Below are positions 8,303 to 17,245 of a DNA stretch of 36,281 nt, piece by piece. The notes under the pieces were generated by a model, which saw only the letters and a list, made by a program, of their open reading frames with translations, ran no database searches and was not told the DNA's origin. Position numbers and translations under genes: made by a program. Origin of the DNA: Synechococcus sp. UW69 (GTDB taxonomy: Bacteria > Cyanobacteriota > Cyanobacteriia > PCC-6307 > Cyanobiaceae); assembly GCF_900474185.1 (NCBI RefSeq), contig NZ_UCNW01000012.1, positions 1 through 36,281 of the forward strand. The letters run 5' to 3'. The stretch's first letter is position 1, and each line of letters opens with the position of its first letter.

Positions 8303-9468
8303 GGCAGCAGTGCACTGATGGCTGCCGTCATTCTCGGGCCTCCACCCGCCTCTCCAAGGCGTCGTTTTGCTTCCACTCGGCATTGCTTCTGGAAGCTTGG
8401 ATCCCTTCGGAAGCGATCCAGCAGCGCCAAGGCCAACTCTGCTGTGGCCTTGAGGGCCTCACGGCTGCCGCTCTCCCCGGGGGCGCAGAACACGGTGGGG
8501 CCCAGCAGGCGCCGCTGGGCTTCTGCGAACGCCGCGGTGAATTGCGGCCCCTGGCCTGGCACCTGCAGCACCGGTTTGGCCAGTCCAACGGCCTGCTCGA
8601 TGGCGGTGCCCGCCATACCGATCATCAGATCGCTGTTCTGCAGCACGGCATTGAACGCCCCGCGGCGCACGTTGATCGACACGGATCCATCGCGATGCAG
8701 CACGCCATTCATCAACCGCCAGCCGACCCTGTTGCTCAGTCGCTGCAGGCTGACGTCATCCAGACTGGGCACCAAGGCCAGATCCACGCTGCAGGGTGGT
8801 GTGTTGGGCAGCAGCTCCATCAGCTGCAGCAGCAGCTGCAGGTTCTGCTCCAGTTCCGGTCGGCGGCTGCCGGGCAACAGACCGATGCGCTGACCGCTGG
8901 CTGTCGCTGTGGCTGCCCCTGTCAGCACTGAATCCATGAATGGATTGCCCAGGAAGGTCACCGGCCGATGCAGTTGGTGACTGAGATCCTCAGCGGTGCG
9001 TTGATCGCGGCTGTAAACGGCTTTGAACCGTTTGCTTTTCAGCAGAGCGGCGCAGGGCCAGGGCAGGCGCAGCTGCCCTTCGTAGTGGCTGGAGTAGGCC
9101 ACTAGGTAGGTCGCAACGGGGCGGTGACTGAGCCATGCAGCGATAACGGGAATCACATCTCCCACCACCAGGATCAGATCAAAGCGCTGCCGGTGACGCA
9201 GCAGACGCATCAGGCGTCTGAGCAGATACAGCACCTGCCCCTGCAGCAGTTCTGTCAGGCGACCCTGAAGGCTGGTGTAGCCGATGCCGCCGGTGCTGAA
9301 TTCATGGCTGCGTCCCAGCAGCGGCACGTGGGCCTTGCGGTAGGCGCTGCCGAGTCCCGCCAGGGGGAGCGCCTGCACGCTGTGCCCTTGCTGCTGAAGG
9401 TCTTGGGCTAGCAGGGCGCCGGAGAGGTCTTCGCCGTGGCCATTGCTCAGCAGAAGGATGCGTGCCAT
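8299..9468 (-). CDS. Lipid-A-disaccharide-synthase-related glycosyltransferase (TIGR03492 type)
   Basis: A 389-residue GT-B-fold protein starting at ATG 9468 (MARILLLSNGHGEDLSG). The N-terminal half has the nucleotide-binding-like beta strands and the family stretches LAGLGSAYR and LILVVGDVIPV. The C-terminal half carries LLPGSRRPELEQNLQLL and a donor-binding-like GMAGTAIEQAVGLAKPVLQVPGQGPQ segment, as in LpxB and MurG. The group is widespread in cyanobacteria, separate from true LpxB, and its substrate is unknown; a role in glycolipid or LPS synthesis is inference. The 183-bp region upstream holds the 14-bp tandem repeat at 9554-9609 and probably the promoter. Confidence 0.85.
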   Translation of the reverse strand: MARILLLSNGHGEDLSGALLAQDLQQQGHSVQALPLAGLGSAYRKAHVPLLGRSHEFSTGGIGYTSLQGRLTELLQGQVLYLLRRLMRLLRHRQRFDLILVVGDVIPVIAAWLSHRPVATYLVAYSSHYEGQLRLPWPCAALLKSKRFKAVYSRDQRTAEDLSHQLHRPVTFLGNPFMDSVLTGAATATASGQRIGLLPGSRRPELEQNLQLLLQLMELLPNTPPCSVDLALVPSLDDVSLQRLSNRVGWRLMNGVLHRDGSVSINVRRGAFNAVLQNSDLMIGMAGTAIEQAVGLAKPVLQVPGQGPQFTAAFAEAQRRLLGPTVFCAPGESGSREALKATAELALALLDRFRRDPSFQKQCRVEAKRRLGEAGGGPRMTAAISALLP

Positions 9469-9553
9469 TGAAGGGTTCTCTCTCACCACATCCAGGTGCT
9501 CGGATCAGGAATGCCGTTGGTGCGCTGGGACGGCAGTCGGGTGATGGTCCAGG

Positions 9554-9609
9554 TGGCTGTCATGCAGGGGCTGTCATCCAGGGGCTGTCATGCAGGGGCT
9601 GTCATGCAG
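9554..9609. repeat. Four-copy 14-bp tandem repeat, intergenic
   Basis: Four head-to-tail copies of GGGCTGTCATGCAG occupy 9554-9567, 9568-9581, 9582-9595 and 9596-9609. Copy 1 begins with T instead of G and copy 2 has one substitution (ATCCAG); copies 3 and 4 are identical. It sits between two minus-strand genes, about 86 bp upstream of the TIGR03492-like start codon. The near-identity suggests recent slippage expansion, so copy number may vary between strains. Confidence 0.95.
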
Positions 9610-9651
9610 GTAGTGCGCGTGACAGGACTTTTGGAGGGCGGGTTGTTGAAA

Positions 9652-10071
9652 TCAGAGCTCAAGCCAGGCTTTCACTTTCTCGAGAGCCTTCCAGCCTGGT
9701 TTGCGCTCGAGGCCATCGGCGATTGAGGCCTTGAGTTCGCTGGACACCTCCGGGGCAAGGGTCATCACTTGCTGCACCACCTGGATGTGGTCCCGCACGC
9801 CCTTGGATTGCGTCTCCAGCAACGCCAGGCTCAAATTGATCCTGGCCTGGGGGTCCTGGCCGTTGAGCTTCACGGCGAAGCGTGCTGATCGCAGCGCTTC
9901 CTCCGGCTGATCGCAGAGCAGCTGCAGCCAGGCCAGACAGGTCCACCCAGCCGACTGGCGGGGGGCAGCTTCAACGATGTGGGCGAAATCAGGCAGCACC
10001 TCATCGGCAGCAGCGCCGCTCTGGTATCGGGCCATGGCCTGCTCAAACAGGCTGTCCTGGGAAGTCTCCAT
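9652..10071 (-). CDS. TPR-like helical protein of unknown function
   Basis: A 139-residue soluble protein starting at ATG 10071; a TTG immediately upstream is less likely. Two adjacent helical repeats resemble tetratricopeptide units: AGWTCLAWLQLLCDQPEEALRSARFAVKLN, then DPQARINLSLALLE. Both have the usual small residues at TPR positions 8 and 20. The C-terminal part is a further helix pair ending in a Trp-Leu motif (KPGWKALEKVKAWLEL). There is no signal peptide or membrane segment. It lies 49 bp downstream of the Fe-S carrier gene on the same strand and may be co-transcribed with it. A protein-protein interaction role is inferred; no partner can be named. Confidence 0.72.
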   Translation of the reverse strand: METSQDSLFEQAMARYQSGAAADEVLPDFAHIVEAAPRQSAGWTCLAWLQLLCDQPEEALRSARFAVKLNGQDPQARINLSLALLETQSKGVRDHIQVVQQVMTLAPEVSSELKASIADGLERKPGWKALEKVKAWLEL

Positions 10072-10120
10072 CAACGGGGAGAGGGCAGTGATCTCCTCTC
10101 AGAGTCCCACGTGGCTTCGC

Positions 10121-10513
10121 TCACACCGCAAAGGAACTGCCGCAGCCACAGGTCTGGCTGGCGTTGGGGTTGGTGAAGTTGAAGCCGCCACCAATCAGGG
10201 CTGTGCTGAAGTCCAGCTGCATTCCATAGATGTAGAGCAGGCTTTTCGGATCGCAGATCACCCGGAAGTTCTGGCCATCCGCGGCCATGTACTCGTAGGT
10301 CTCGTCATCGTTGAGGGTGTCTGAGGCAGGCACGAAATCCATCGTGTAGCTCATGCCGCTGCAGCCCCCGGAACGGACGCCGACGCGCAGCACCTGGTTG
10401 TCACCCTGTTCGCCACACAGCTTCGCCAACTGCTGCATCGCCGGTTCCGTGATCAGGATGCCCTTGCCGTCTTTGGCGGTATGGGCCGGCGCAGTATCGG
10501 GGGTTGAAGTCAT
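10121..10513 (-). CDS. A-type iron-sulfur cluster carrier (HesB/IscA/SufA family)
   Basis: A 130-residue protein with the three family cysteines: Cys51 in GGCSGMSY, and Cys122 and Cys124 in the C-terminal TCGCGSSF motif. These bind iron or a 2Fe-2S cluster for delivery to apoproteins, which in a phototroph would include PSI and ferredoxin pathways. The N-terminal 18 residues are a variable Pro/Ala/Thr extension with no targeting signal. The ATG at 10513 is 70 bp from the divergent zds start; the shared spacer contains an inverted repeat. It could be called sufA or erpA-like, but the sequence alone does not settle which. Confidence 0.9.
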   Translation of the reverse strand: MTSTPDTAPAHTAKDGKGILITEPAMQQLAKLCGEQGDNQVLRVGVRSGGCSGMSYTMDFVPASDTLNDDETYEYMAADGQNFRVICDPKSLLYIYGMQLDFSTALIGGGFNFTNPNASQTCGCGSSFAV

Positions 10514-10536
10514 GGTCGACGCAGACTCGTGCTCTC

Positions 10537-10562
10537 ACTCTATGAACGCTCATACATAGAGT
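10537..10562. promoter_or_regulatory. Inverted repeat in the divergent Fe-S carrier/zds spacer
   Basis: ACTCTATG (10537-10544) and CATAGAGT (10555-10562) are perfect 8-bp inverted arms separated by 10 bp. They lie near the middle of the 70-bp spacer between two divergent starts. The spacing of one helical turn fits a dimeric regulator that could touch both promoters. Arms of 8 bp arise by chance several times in a window this size, so the position is the main argument. Confidence 0.4.
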
Positions 10563-10583
10563 CGCCATAGTTGTCCAGATCTT

Positions 10584-12050
10584 GTGCGGGTCGCGATCGT
10601 TGGTTCCGGCCTCGCCGGCCTCTCCGCTGCTGTTGACCTCGTGGATGCAGGCCATGAGGTGAATCTCTACGAAGCCCGTCCGTTCATGGGCGGCAAAGTG
10701 GGCAGCTGGGTGGATGAGGGCGGTAACCACATTGAGATGGGGTTGCACGTTTTCTTCTTCAACTACGCCAACCTCTTCGCCTTGATGCGAAAGGTTGGGG
10801 CATTCGAGAACCTGTTGCCCAAGCAACACACGCACCTGTTCGTGAACAAGGGTGGTGATCTGCGGGAGCTGGATTTCCGCTTCCCCATCGGTGCGCCGTT
10901 CAATGGCCTCAAGGCCTTCTTCACCACGCCGCAGCTGAGCTGGATCGACAAGCTACGCAATGCCTTGGCCCTGGGCACCAGCCCGATCGTGCGTGGTTTG
11001 GTGGATTACGAGGGAGCGATGCGCACCATTCGTGCCCTCGACTCCGTCAGCTTCCAGGATTGGTTTGTGGGCCATGGCGGCAGCCCAGAAAGCATCCGGC
11101 GGATGTGGAACCCTGTCGCCTACGCCCTTGGTTTCATCGACTGCGAGGCCATCTCCGCTCGCTGCATGCTGACCATCTTCATGATGTTTGCTGCCAAGAC
11201 AGAGGCCTCCAAGCTCAACCTGCTGAAGGGATCCCCCCACCGCTGGCTCACCGGGCCGATCTTTGACTACATCCAGCAGCGTGGCGGCAAGCTGCATCTG
11301 CGCCACCGGGTGAAGCAGGTGGAATTCAGCGAGGGCGAGGTGCCCGAGATCACTGGCCTCCAGCTCGGAACGCCTGAGGGAGACATTCGCGTTGAGGCCG
11401 ATGCCTATCTGGCTGCCTGTGACGTGCCGGGGATTCAGAAGTTGTTGCCCGAAGCTTGGAACCGTTACCCGCAGTTCGAGGCGATTCATCAGCTGGAGGC
11501 CGTGCCGGTGGCCACGGTTCAGCTCCGTTACGACGGCTGGGTGACCGAGCTGGGGGATGCCCAGGAGGCCCAGCGTCGGGATGTGGCGACTCCCACAGGT
11601 CTGAACAATCTTCTGTACACCGCCGATGCCGACTTCAGCTGCTTCGCTGATCTGGCTCTGGCGAGCCCGGAGGACTACCGCAAGGAGGGTGAAGGATCCC
11701 TGCTGCAATGCGTGCTGACTCCTGGTGATCCCTGGATTCCCAAGTCGGTCGACGAGATCGTGGCCCACACCGACCGTCAGGTGCGGGAGTTATTTCCATC
11801 AGCCCGCAACCTCAAGCTCACCTGGAGCAACGTGGTGAAGCTGGCCCAGTCGTTGTACCGGGAAGCCCCGGGCATGGAGCCCTACCGCCCCGAGCAGCGC
11901 ACACCGATCTCTAATTTCTTCCTTGCCGGCAGCTACACCCGCCAGGACTATATCGATTCGATGGAGGGGGCCACGATGAGCGGCCATCTGGCGGCGGCGG
12001 CCATTCTCGATCGGCCTGTGAAGCTGGCCACCAACGCGGCGGTGGCCTGA
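10584..12050 (+). CDS. zds: Zeta-carotene desaturase
   Basis: A 488-residue FAD enzyme (also called crtQ) of the plant/cyanobacterial poly-cis carotenoid route. It converts 9,9'-di-cis-zeta-carotene through neurosporene to poly-cis-lycopene at the membrane. The dinucleotide-binding motif is [11 protein letters not shown] (residues 6-16), followed by an acidic strand end ([15 protein letters not shown]). Other phytoene-desaturase-family marks are [27 protein letters not shown], and the C-terminal FAD motif [22 protein letters not shown]. The GTG at 10584 gives the compact N-terminus expected. Its stop overlaps the next start (TGATG), so zds, the SRPBCC gene and the lipoprotein gene probably form one transcript. 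Confidence 0.93.
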   Translation: MRVAIVGSGLAGLSAAVDLVDAGHEVNLYEARPFMGGKVGSWVDEGGNHIEMGLHVFFFNYANLFALMRKVGAFENLLPKQHTHLFVNKGGDLRELDFRFPIGAPFNGLKAFFTTPQLSWIDKLRNALALGTSPIVRGLVDYEGAMRTIRALDSVSFQDWFVGHGGSPESIRRMWNPVAYALGFIDCEAISARCMLTIFMMFAAKTEASKLNLLKGSPHRWLTGPIFDYIQQRGGKLHLRHRVKQVEFSEGEVPEITGLQLGTPEGDIRVEADAYLAACDVPGIQKLLPEAWNRYPQFEAIHQLEAVPVATVQLRYDGWVTELGDAQEAQRRDVATPTGLNNLLYTADADFSCFADLALASPEDYRKEGEGSLLQCVLTPGDPWIPKSVDEIVAHTDRQVRELFPSARNLKLTWSNVVKLAQSLYREAPGMEPYRPEQRTPISNFFLAGSYTRQDYIDSMEGATMSGHLAAAAILDRPVKLATNAAVA

Positions 12051-12487
12051 TGGGACGTTGGCTCGAACACACGGTCACCACCGAGGTGCAGGCACCGGCC
12101 GCCAAGGTCTGGGAGGTCTGGAGTGATCTCGAGGCGATGCCTCGCTGGATGCGTTGGATTGAGTCGGTCAAGCCCCTGGAGGATCCCGATCTCACCGATT
12201 GGACCCTGGCGGCCCAGGGGTTTCGCTTCAGCTGGAAAGCCCGGATCACGCAGCGGGTTGAAGCCCAGCAACTGCATTGGCAATCCGTGGGCGGATTGCC
12301 CACAAAGGGCGCGGTGCGCTTCTATCCCGAAGCCGACGACCGCACGGTGGTCAAATTGAGCGTGGCCTACGAATTGCCGCGGGTCTTGGCACCGTTAATG
12401 GAACCCAGCATCCTGGGGGGCATCGTGACCAAGGAGCTTCAGGCCAATCTTGACCGTTTCCGTGACCTGGTGGAAGCAGGCGGCTGA
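12050..12487 (+). CDS. SRPBCC/START-like (polyketide cyclase, Coq10-type) protein
   Basis: A 145-residue single-domain protein. The opening WLEHTVTTEVQAPAAKVWEVWSDLEAMPRWMRWIESV is the standard start of the SRPBCC helix-grip fold, and an amphipathic C-terminal helix closes the ligand pocket (TKELQANLDRFRDLVE). These proteins bind hydrophobic ligands and rarely show catalytic residues. Its start overlaps the zds stop by one base. A role in carrying or sensing a carotenoid or other lipid is attractive but is inference from neighbourhood only. Confidence 0.85.
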   Translation: MGRWLEHTVTTEVQAPAAKVWEVWSDLEAMPRWMRWIESVKPLEDPDLTDWTLAAQGFRFSWKARITQRVEAQQLHWQSVGGLPTKGAVRFYPEADDRTVVKLSVAYELPRVLAPLMEPSILGGIVTKELQANLDRFRDLVEAGG

Positions 12488-12971
12488 GCGCTGGCTTCTT
12501 CCCGTTGTTGTGTTGGTGTCCGTGGCCGGCTGTGGTGGTGAAACGCCAACGGCCACAGCATTGCCATCAGCTCCAGTGCAGCCTGTGCCCTCGCCCGAAG
12601 CGTCTGCTCCCGCAGCTCTAGCTATCGGCCTGACCCCATTGCCCTCGGCCGAGGAGGTGCAGCAGGCTGCCCCCGGGGGACGGGTCGATCCTTTCGGTCC
12701 ACTGTCCGGTGCGGATGGTGCGGATGTTCAGGACGGCACGTCCGTCATCACCCCGACAGTGACGGGAGTTCTGATGGTGGGCAACCAGAAACGAGCCATG
12801 GTGACCACCGCCAGCGGCAGCGGTGTGATCTGTGTGGGTGCCGATGGCCGCTGCGAGGATGACGCTCCGCTGGTTCTGCCGACGGGATGGTCGGTGCTCA
12901 GCATCGATATGGCGAGCGGCTGCATCCGCCTGTCGCTGAACGACGAACCTCAGGACTTCTGCATCGCCTGA
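12462..12971 (+). CDS. Putative lipoprotein of unknown function
   Basis: A 169-residue protein if GTG 12462 is used; a TTG at 12450 is the alternative. Both starts lie inside the end of the SRPBCC gene (26-nt overlap from GTG). A hydrophobic signal ends in the lipobox VAGC (residues 21-24), so Cys24 should be lipidated. A Pro/Ala/Ser-rich linker follows, then a compact C-terminal domain with GVLMVGNQKRAMV, SGVICVGADGRCEDD and CIRLSLNDEPQDFCIA, containing four Cys that could form two disulfides. It is probably an envelope protein; no family recognised. It overlaps hemD tail-to-tail by 22 nt. Confidence 0.7.
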   Translation: MTWWKQAAERWLLPVVVLVSVAGCGGETPTATALPSAPVQPVPSPEASAPAALAIGLTPLPSAEEVQQAAPGGRVDPFGPLSGADGADVQDGTSVITPTVTGVLMVGNQKRAMVTTASGSGVICVGADGRCEDDAPLVLPTGWSVLSIDMASGCIRLSLNDEPQDFCIA

Positions 12972-13744
12972 GCACAGGCCTCGGCCAGTCCCTCGAGATC
13001 GTGGGGGTCGGCTTCGGAATCCACCCGCCCGAAGCATTGCCGGCAGCTGCGACTGGTCTGGGGGCCGATCGAAATCACTTTCACCCCCTCCAGTCGTTTG
13101 GCCCAGCCTGGGCCGAAGCGTTGCTCCAGTAGCTGAGCTGTGTGCTCCGCCGTCTTGCCGCTGCTGAAGGCGATGGCATCGACGCTGCCCTCGTCCAAGG
13201 CGGCTGCTGTTGGGTCCGGCATCGAGGAGGGGCATCCGGATTCGTAGGCCGCTACCTCCACCACCCGCACTCCAGCCTCGCCGAAGGCATCCGCCAGCAG
13301 GGTGCGACCACCGCTTTGCACTCGTGGCAACAGCATCTTGAGGCCCCAGCCCGACACCGGGAAGTGATCGATCAAGCTGTCGGCCACGAAGCTCGGGGGC
13401 ACAAAATCCGCCGCAGCCCCGAGGTTCTCCAGCACTTGCGCCGTCTTGCGGCCCACCGCCGCAATCTTGAGGCTGGCGGGGCGCCGGGCTAGGCAACGGC
13501 CCATACGCTGCAGCCTCTGCTCCACGGCCTGCACGCCATTGGCACTAGAGAACACCAGCCAGTGAAAGCTCTCTAGCTCCTCAAGGGCGTCATCCAGGGG
13601 GCCCCAGTGGTCGGGCGGTCCGATCACCAGGGCCGGAAGATCCAGTACCGTGGCACCTCGCTGCTCCAGCAGCTGACGCGCTGCTCCCTGCTGGTCGGCC
13701 GCGCGGGTGACGATCACCGTTCGGCTCTTCAAGGGATGGCTCAA
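12950..13744 (-). CDS. hemD: Uroporphyrinogen-III synthase
   Basis: A 264-residue cytoplasmic enzyme that inverts ring D and closes hydroxymethylbilane to uroporphyrinogen III, the branch point to haem, chlorophyll, bilins and sirohaem. Family features are TVIVTRAADQQGAARQLLEQRG at the N-terminus, LVFSSANGVQAV, AAVGRKTAQVL, and DAIAFSSGKTAEH with IGPQTSRSCR in the second lobe. I chose the TTG at 13744: it sits in a TTGA overlap with the upstream gene, and the conserved protein begins only six residues later. Longer upstream in-frame sequence belongs to the GT2 gene in another frame. In cyanobacteria the gene supplies the large tetrapyrrole demand of photosynthesis. Confidence 0.9.
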   Translation of the reverse strand: MSHPLKSRTVIVTRAADQQGAARQLLEQRGATVLDLPALVIGPPDHWGPLDDALEELESFHWLVFSSANGVQAVEQRLQRMGRCLARRPASLKIAAVGRKTAQVLENLGAAADFVPPSFVADSLIDHFPVSGWGLKMLLPRVQSGGRTLLADAFGEAGVRVVEVAAYESGCPSSMPDPTAAALDEGSVDAIAFSSGKTAEHTAQLLEQRFGPGWAKRLEGVKVISIGPQTSRSCRQCFGRVDSEADPHDLEGLAEACAQAMQKS

Positions 13745-14943
13745 GCGACAGCCTCCCCGTTCAGCTTCACGACCCCCTGCACTTTCTCCCGGAGCTGGTC
13801 GGCCGCGTCGGACTGCCCCTGCGCCTGAAGCAGGCTGATGGCGCGGATGAAGCTGCTGCGGGCGGCATCGATGTTGCCGCCCAGCAATTGCGCCACCGCG
13901 TTGTTCTGATGGCATGCGGCGTTGTTGGGATCCAGGGCGAGGGCGCGCCCGTAGGCCTCGAGGGCCGCGGCGAGATCACCGCGTCGCCGTTGCATCAGCC
14001 CCAGGTTGTACCAGGCCAGGGCTACTTCCGGGGCCCGCTGGGCGGCTGTGTGGGTGAGGCTGATGGCTTCCTCAAGGTCGCCCTGTTCCATCAGTCGGGC
14101 CGCCAGGTTGAGTCGGGCCCCCAGACTCACCCGGGTGTCGAGGGGAATCTCCAGGGCTTGCCGGTAGCAGCGCACCGCTTGGGCGGGATCGCTGGGGGTC
14201 AGGGCCAATCCCAGGTGCAGCAGCAGCTCATAGCGTTCTGCACTGGCCGCATCGCATTGCTTCAGGCCGCTTTGCAGCAGGGGGATGGCTTGGTCGGTCT
14301 TGCCTTCACTGATCAACAGACCCCCGAGCTTGGCGCTGGCGTAAGGATCACCGGGGCGGTCCCGCAGGTCGTCTTCCATGGCCTGCCTCAGGCGATCCGC
14401 CTTGTCGCTGCCCTCCAGCAGCTCCGGTCGGTAGCCGTCGTGGAGGATCGAAGGTTCACTGCAATCGGCGATGCGCCAGTGGGGTTCGGTCTCCAGCAGG
14501 GCGCGAACGCTGTCGTCGATCATCGAGTGATATGGCCGACTCCAATGAATTGAGGGGTGGCGGCGGAACAGGCGACTGACGCTCGAATAGGGCGCCATGG
14601 CGGCTCCCACCTCGTAGCGCAGCAGGTTGATTACCAGCACATCGGGCTGGGCCATCAGAGCCTTCAGGGCGGGGATGGCCTCGGGGCGCAGCTGTTCATC
14701 GGCGTCCAGCACCAGCACCCAGTCACCGTTGAGAAACTCCATGGCCTGGTTACGGGCCGGGGCGAAGTCCCCAGGCCAGGTGATGTGTTCCACCCGGGCT
14801 CCGGCGGCTTCGGCAATGGCCACCGTGGCATCGCTGGAGCCGGTGTCGACCACCACCAGCTCGTCGGCAAAGCCCTGCACGGAGCGCAGACACTCCCCGA
14901 GACGCGCCTCTTCATCGCGCACGATCATCGAGAGGCTGAGCAT
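13741..14943 (-). CDS. Family 2 glycosyltransferase with C-terminal TPR repeats
   Basis: A 400-residue protein. Residues 1 to about 110 are a GT2 (GT-A fold) domain: MLSLSMIVRDEEARLGECLRS, the nucleotide-binding segment VVDTGSSD (31-38) and the metal-binding DADE (80-83). From about 210 to 390 are several tetratricopeptide repeats, such as LAWYNLGLMQRRRGDLAAALEAYGRALALDP. ATG 14943 starts exactly at the GT2 domain. Cyanobacterial GT2-TPR proteins are usually linked to cell-surface glycans; the substrate is unknown. Its stop overlaps the TTG of hemD, and it follows nagZ by 65 bp on the same strand. Confidence 0.87.
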   Translation of the reverse strand: MLSLSMIVRDEEARLGECLRSVQGFADELVVVDTGSSDATVAIAEAAGARVEHITWPGDFAPARNQAMEFLNGDWVLVLDADEQLRPEAIPALKALMAQPDVLVINLLRYEVGAAMAPYSSVSRLFRRHPSIHWSRPYHSMIDDSVRALLETEPHWRIADCSEPSILHDGYRPELLEGSDKADRLRQAMEDDLRDRPGDPYASAKLGGLLISEGKTDQAIPLLQSGLKQCDAASAERYELLLHLGLALTPSDPAQAVRCYRQALEIPLDTRVSLGARLNLAARLMEQGDLEEAISLTHTAAQRAPEVALAWYNLGLMQRRRGDLAAALEAYGRALALDPNNAACHQNNAVAQLLGGNIDAARSSFIRAISLLQAQGQSDAADQLREKVQGVVKLNGEAVA

Positions 14944-15008
14944 GGCCGGCCGGCTGGAAGTTGGCGAGAGGTTAGATGCGGTTGGCCCGTGCGGTTGATT
15001 GGATGTGG

Positions 15009-16610
15009 TCAGTCGGTGAATGCACCGCCTCCGCCAGCCGGTGAACTGGTGGGAAACAGCTCGGTGAGCACCTGGCGCTGGGCCTCCTGCATCTGGCCAG
15101 CGGAATAGGCGGCCGGGCAACCGCTGGGCAGAATGGCCTGAAGGCTCTCCCAGAGGTAGGGGCTGCCGTAGATCACGACCCCGGCCAGTCGGTTGAGGGC
15201 GACCAGTTGTTGGATGGCTGCAGCCCAGGGCTCCTGCGCGTCCCGCCCAGCGCGGAAGGGGTTGCCCCGCAGGAACAGCTGCAGCAGCACCGCTCCGTCA
15301 CCGAGGCGGTCCAGAGCAAGGGGTGCCTCCGGCTGGCCGCTCCAGGGCGAAAGGCCTTCTCCATGCAGCACCACCGAGCGAAATCCTTTGGTTTCCGGAA
15401 TGCGCAGGGCCGGTGACCAGCCGCTGAGGGCGGCTGCGCCGGGTAACAGTGAATCCACCCGCACCAGGTTGATCCCTGCGTCAGCCCGCACCACTGCATC
15501 GCAGAAGGTGAGGCTGTGGCGCACCAGCTCCGCTTCCAGGGCCTGGTCGGCTGCCGTGACAATCGGCCCTGAAGGGGCGCTGATTGGGATTGATTGCAGA
15601 GCATGGGCACGGCGCTGACGGCTCTCCTCCAACCGCTCGAGGGGCAGTCGTCCGCTGTTGAAGCCAGCGCAGAGGCCATCAATGGCGGCATCGGCATCCG
15701 CCGGCATCAGGATCAGGTCGGCTCCGGCTTCAAAGGCCAGGACAGCCGCTTCTGCTGCGCCATGCCGTGCGCTGATCGCTTCCATCACCAGGGCATCGGT
15801 CACGACCAGACCGTTGAACCCCATCTGGCGCCGCAGCAGATCGGTGAGGACGGCCTTGGAGAGGGTGGCGGGCTGCTGTGGATCCAGTTCCGGCAGCAAC
15901 AGGTGGGCCGTCATCACGCTGTCAATGCCGGCGGCAATGGCGGAACGGAATGGGGGCAGTTCCACCTGTTCCAGCCGTTCGCGGCTGTGGGGCAACACCG
16001 GCAGGTCGAGATGGGAGTCGCTGGCGGTGTCGCCGTGGCCGGGAAAGTGCTTTGCACAACCGAGCACATCGGCCTGCGATAGCCCCCGCTGAAAAGCTAC
16101 GGCCAGGGCGCTGGCACTGCTGGGATCCTCGCCCCAGGCCCGCACATTGATGACGGGGTTGGCGGGGTTGTTGTTGACGTCGCATACCGGTCCCAGCACC
16201 CAGTTCAGGCCGCAGCGGCGGGCCTGTTCGCCGGTGCAGCGGCCGTAGCGTTCGCTTAGCGCCATGGCGAGCTCGGGGTCGCCCCGGTAGAGGCGGCCAA
16301 GGGCTAGGGGCGGCACCAGCCAGCTGGCGCCTTCGAAGCGTTGGCCCACGCCCTCCTCTACGTCTGCGCAGAACAGCAACCGCTGGCTACTCCATCCCTG
16401 CAGTTGCTGGGTGCGCTGCTGCAATTCAACGGCGCTGCCCCCCAACAGGATCACGCCGCCGACACCTTCCTGCAGCAGACGCTGGAGTGTGCTGTTGGGC
16501 AGTTCCCATTGCGGGTAACGGCGCTGATGGTCGCTGAGATGACCACTGGCCCGCAGCACCAGCAGTTCAGCCACCTGGCGACGCAGGTTGCTACTCGCTG
16601 GGCTGTTCAT
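15009..16610 (-). CDS. nagZ: Beta-N-acetylhexosaminidase, GH3 (NagZ-like)
   Basis: A 533-residue protein. The GH3 core carries the NagZ signature [14 protein letters not shown] (187-200), whose Asp/His pair acts as general acid/base, and the nucleophile Asp272 in [13 protein letters not shown]. NagZ removes GlcNAc from anhydromuropeptides in peptidoglycan recycling, in the cytoplasm; no signal peptide is present here. It is longer than typical proteobacterial NagZ (about 340), with an extra C-terminal alpha/beta domain of about 150 residues as in Gram-positive and cyanobacterial forms. The ATG at 16610 lies 20 nt inside rbfA, so it is probably translated from the same transcript. Confidence 0.88.
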   Translation of the reverse strand: MNSPASSNLRRQVAELLVLRASGHLSDHQRRYPQWELPNSTLQRLLQEGVGGVILLGGSAVELQQRTQQLQGWSSQRLLFCADVEEGVGQRFEGASWLVPPLALGRLYRGDPELAMALSERYGRCTGEQARRCGLNWVLGPVCDVNNNPANPVINVRAWGEDPSSASALAVAFQRGLSQADVLGCAKHFPGHGDTASDSHLDLPVLPHSRERLEQVELPPFRSAIAAGIDSVMTAHLLLPELDPQQPATLSKAVLTDLLRRQMGFNGLVVTDALVMEAISARHGAAEAAVLAFEAGADLILMPADADAAIDGLCAGFNSGRLPLERLEESRQRRAHALQSIPISAPSGPIVTAADQALEAELVRHSLTFCDAVVRADAGINLVRVDSLLPGAAALSGWSPALRIPETKGFRSVVLHGEGLSPWSGQPEAPLALDRLGDGAVLLQLFLRGNPFRAGRDAQEPWAAAIQQLVALNRLAGVVIYGSPYLWESLQAILPSGCPAAYSAGQMQEAQRQVLTELFPTSSPAGGGGAFTD

Positions 16611-16995
16611 CACTCCCCGGTGGAACCTCTCCTCGTTGCTGCCGTTCATCCTCGAGGCGATTCAGCAGCCCCAGCACGGAGGTGCCGCGTTCCAGACCGC
16701 GGTCTAGTTGGAACACCACCTCGGGGGAGCGGCGCATCTGCAGCCGCCGCCCCAGTTCTCCCCGCAGGAAACCGCTGGCGGCCTGAAGACCTTCGAGCAC
16801 TTGTGCGCGCTCCTGGGCTTCTCCGAAAACGCTCACAAAGATCTTGCAGTGCTGCAGATCGCCGGAGACCTCCACTTCGGTGATGCTCACCATGCCCTGG
16901 TGCACCCGTTCGTCCCGGATGCCGTTGATCAATAGTTCACTGACTTCCTTTCGGATGAGCGCGGCAACCCGCTCCACTCGACGCCCCTGTGCCAT
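16591..16995 (-). CDS. rbfA: Ribosome-binding factor A
   Basis: A 134-residue single KH-like domain protein for 30S maturation and cold adaptation. The start [22 protein letters not shown] and the stretch [23 protein letters not shown] are diagnostic, followed by [18 protein letters not shown]. The ATG at 16995 is supported by the TGATG overlap with the upstream DUF751 gene. The C-terminal 20 residues are a charged disordered tail that overlaps the nagZ start. Confidence 0.93.
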   Translation of the reverse strand: MAQGRRVERVAALIRKEVSELLINGIRDERVHQGMVSITEVEVSGDLQHCKIFVSVFGEAQERAQVLEGLQAASGFLRGELGRRLQMRRSPEVVFQLDRGLERGTSVLGLLNRLEDERQQRGEVPPGSDEQPSE

Positions 16996-17201
16996 CACGC
17001 CATCGGTGCTGAATTCACCATGGCACGCAGCACAAGTGTGAGGCTGATTCCGCCGCTGATCAGGGCGCCGATCAAGGCGATGGCTGTGACGGGATTGCTC
17101 CGGCGTGCGACTAGGGGTTCGGCGACGGAATTCATCACCCCGAGGGTGAAGGCAACCAAGTAGCGGGGGTAACGGGAGACGTTGAGGAAAAACTCCCGCA
17201 T
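16995..17201 (-). CDS. ycf33: DUF751 (Ycf33-like) small membrane protein
   Basis: A 68-residue protein beginning [24 protein letters not shown], with the conserved [19 protein letters not shown] second half. Two hydrophobic helices flank the ARRSNP turn. It matches the Ycf33/DUF751 group of cyanobacteria and algal plastids, whose function is not established. The stop overlaps rbfA by one base (TGATG). It probably heads the DUF751-rbfA-nagZ-GT2-hemD run, with its promoter in the 44-bp spacer shared with the divergent GST gene. Confidence 0.85.
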   Translation of the reverse strand: MREFFLNVSRYPRYLVAFTLGVMNSVAEPLVARRSNPVTAIALIGALISGGISLTLVLRAMVNSAPMA

Positions 17202-17245
17202 GGTTCTGGCGAGCTTGGGAATGTGCTGGCTACTCTGCCTGGCCC

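Noticed and set aside
9462-9734. Plus-strand frames covering the 14-bp repeat
   Set aside because: They run through the tandem repeat and the antisense of the TPR-like gene; no ribosome-binding site or family features. The 14-bp unit has no spacers, so it is not a CRISPR array.
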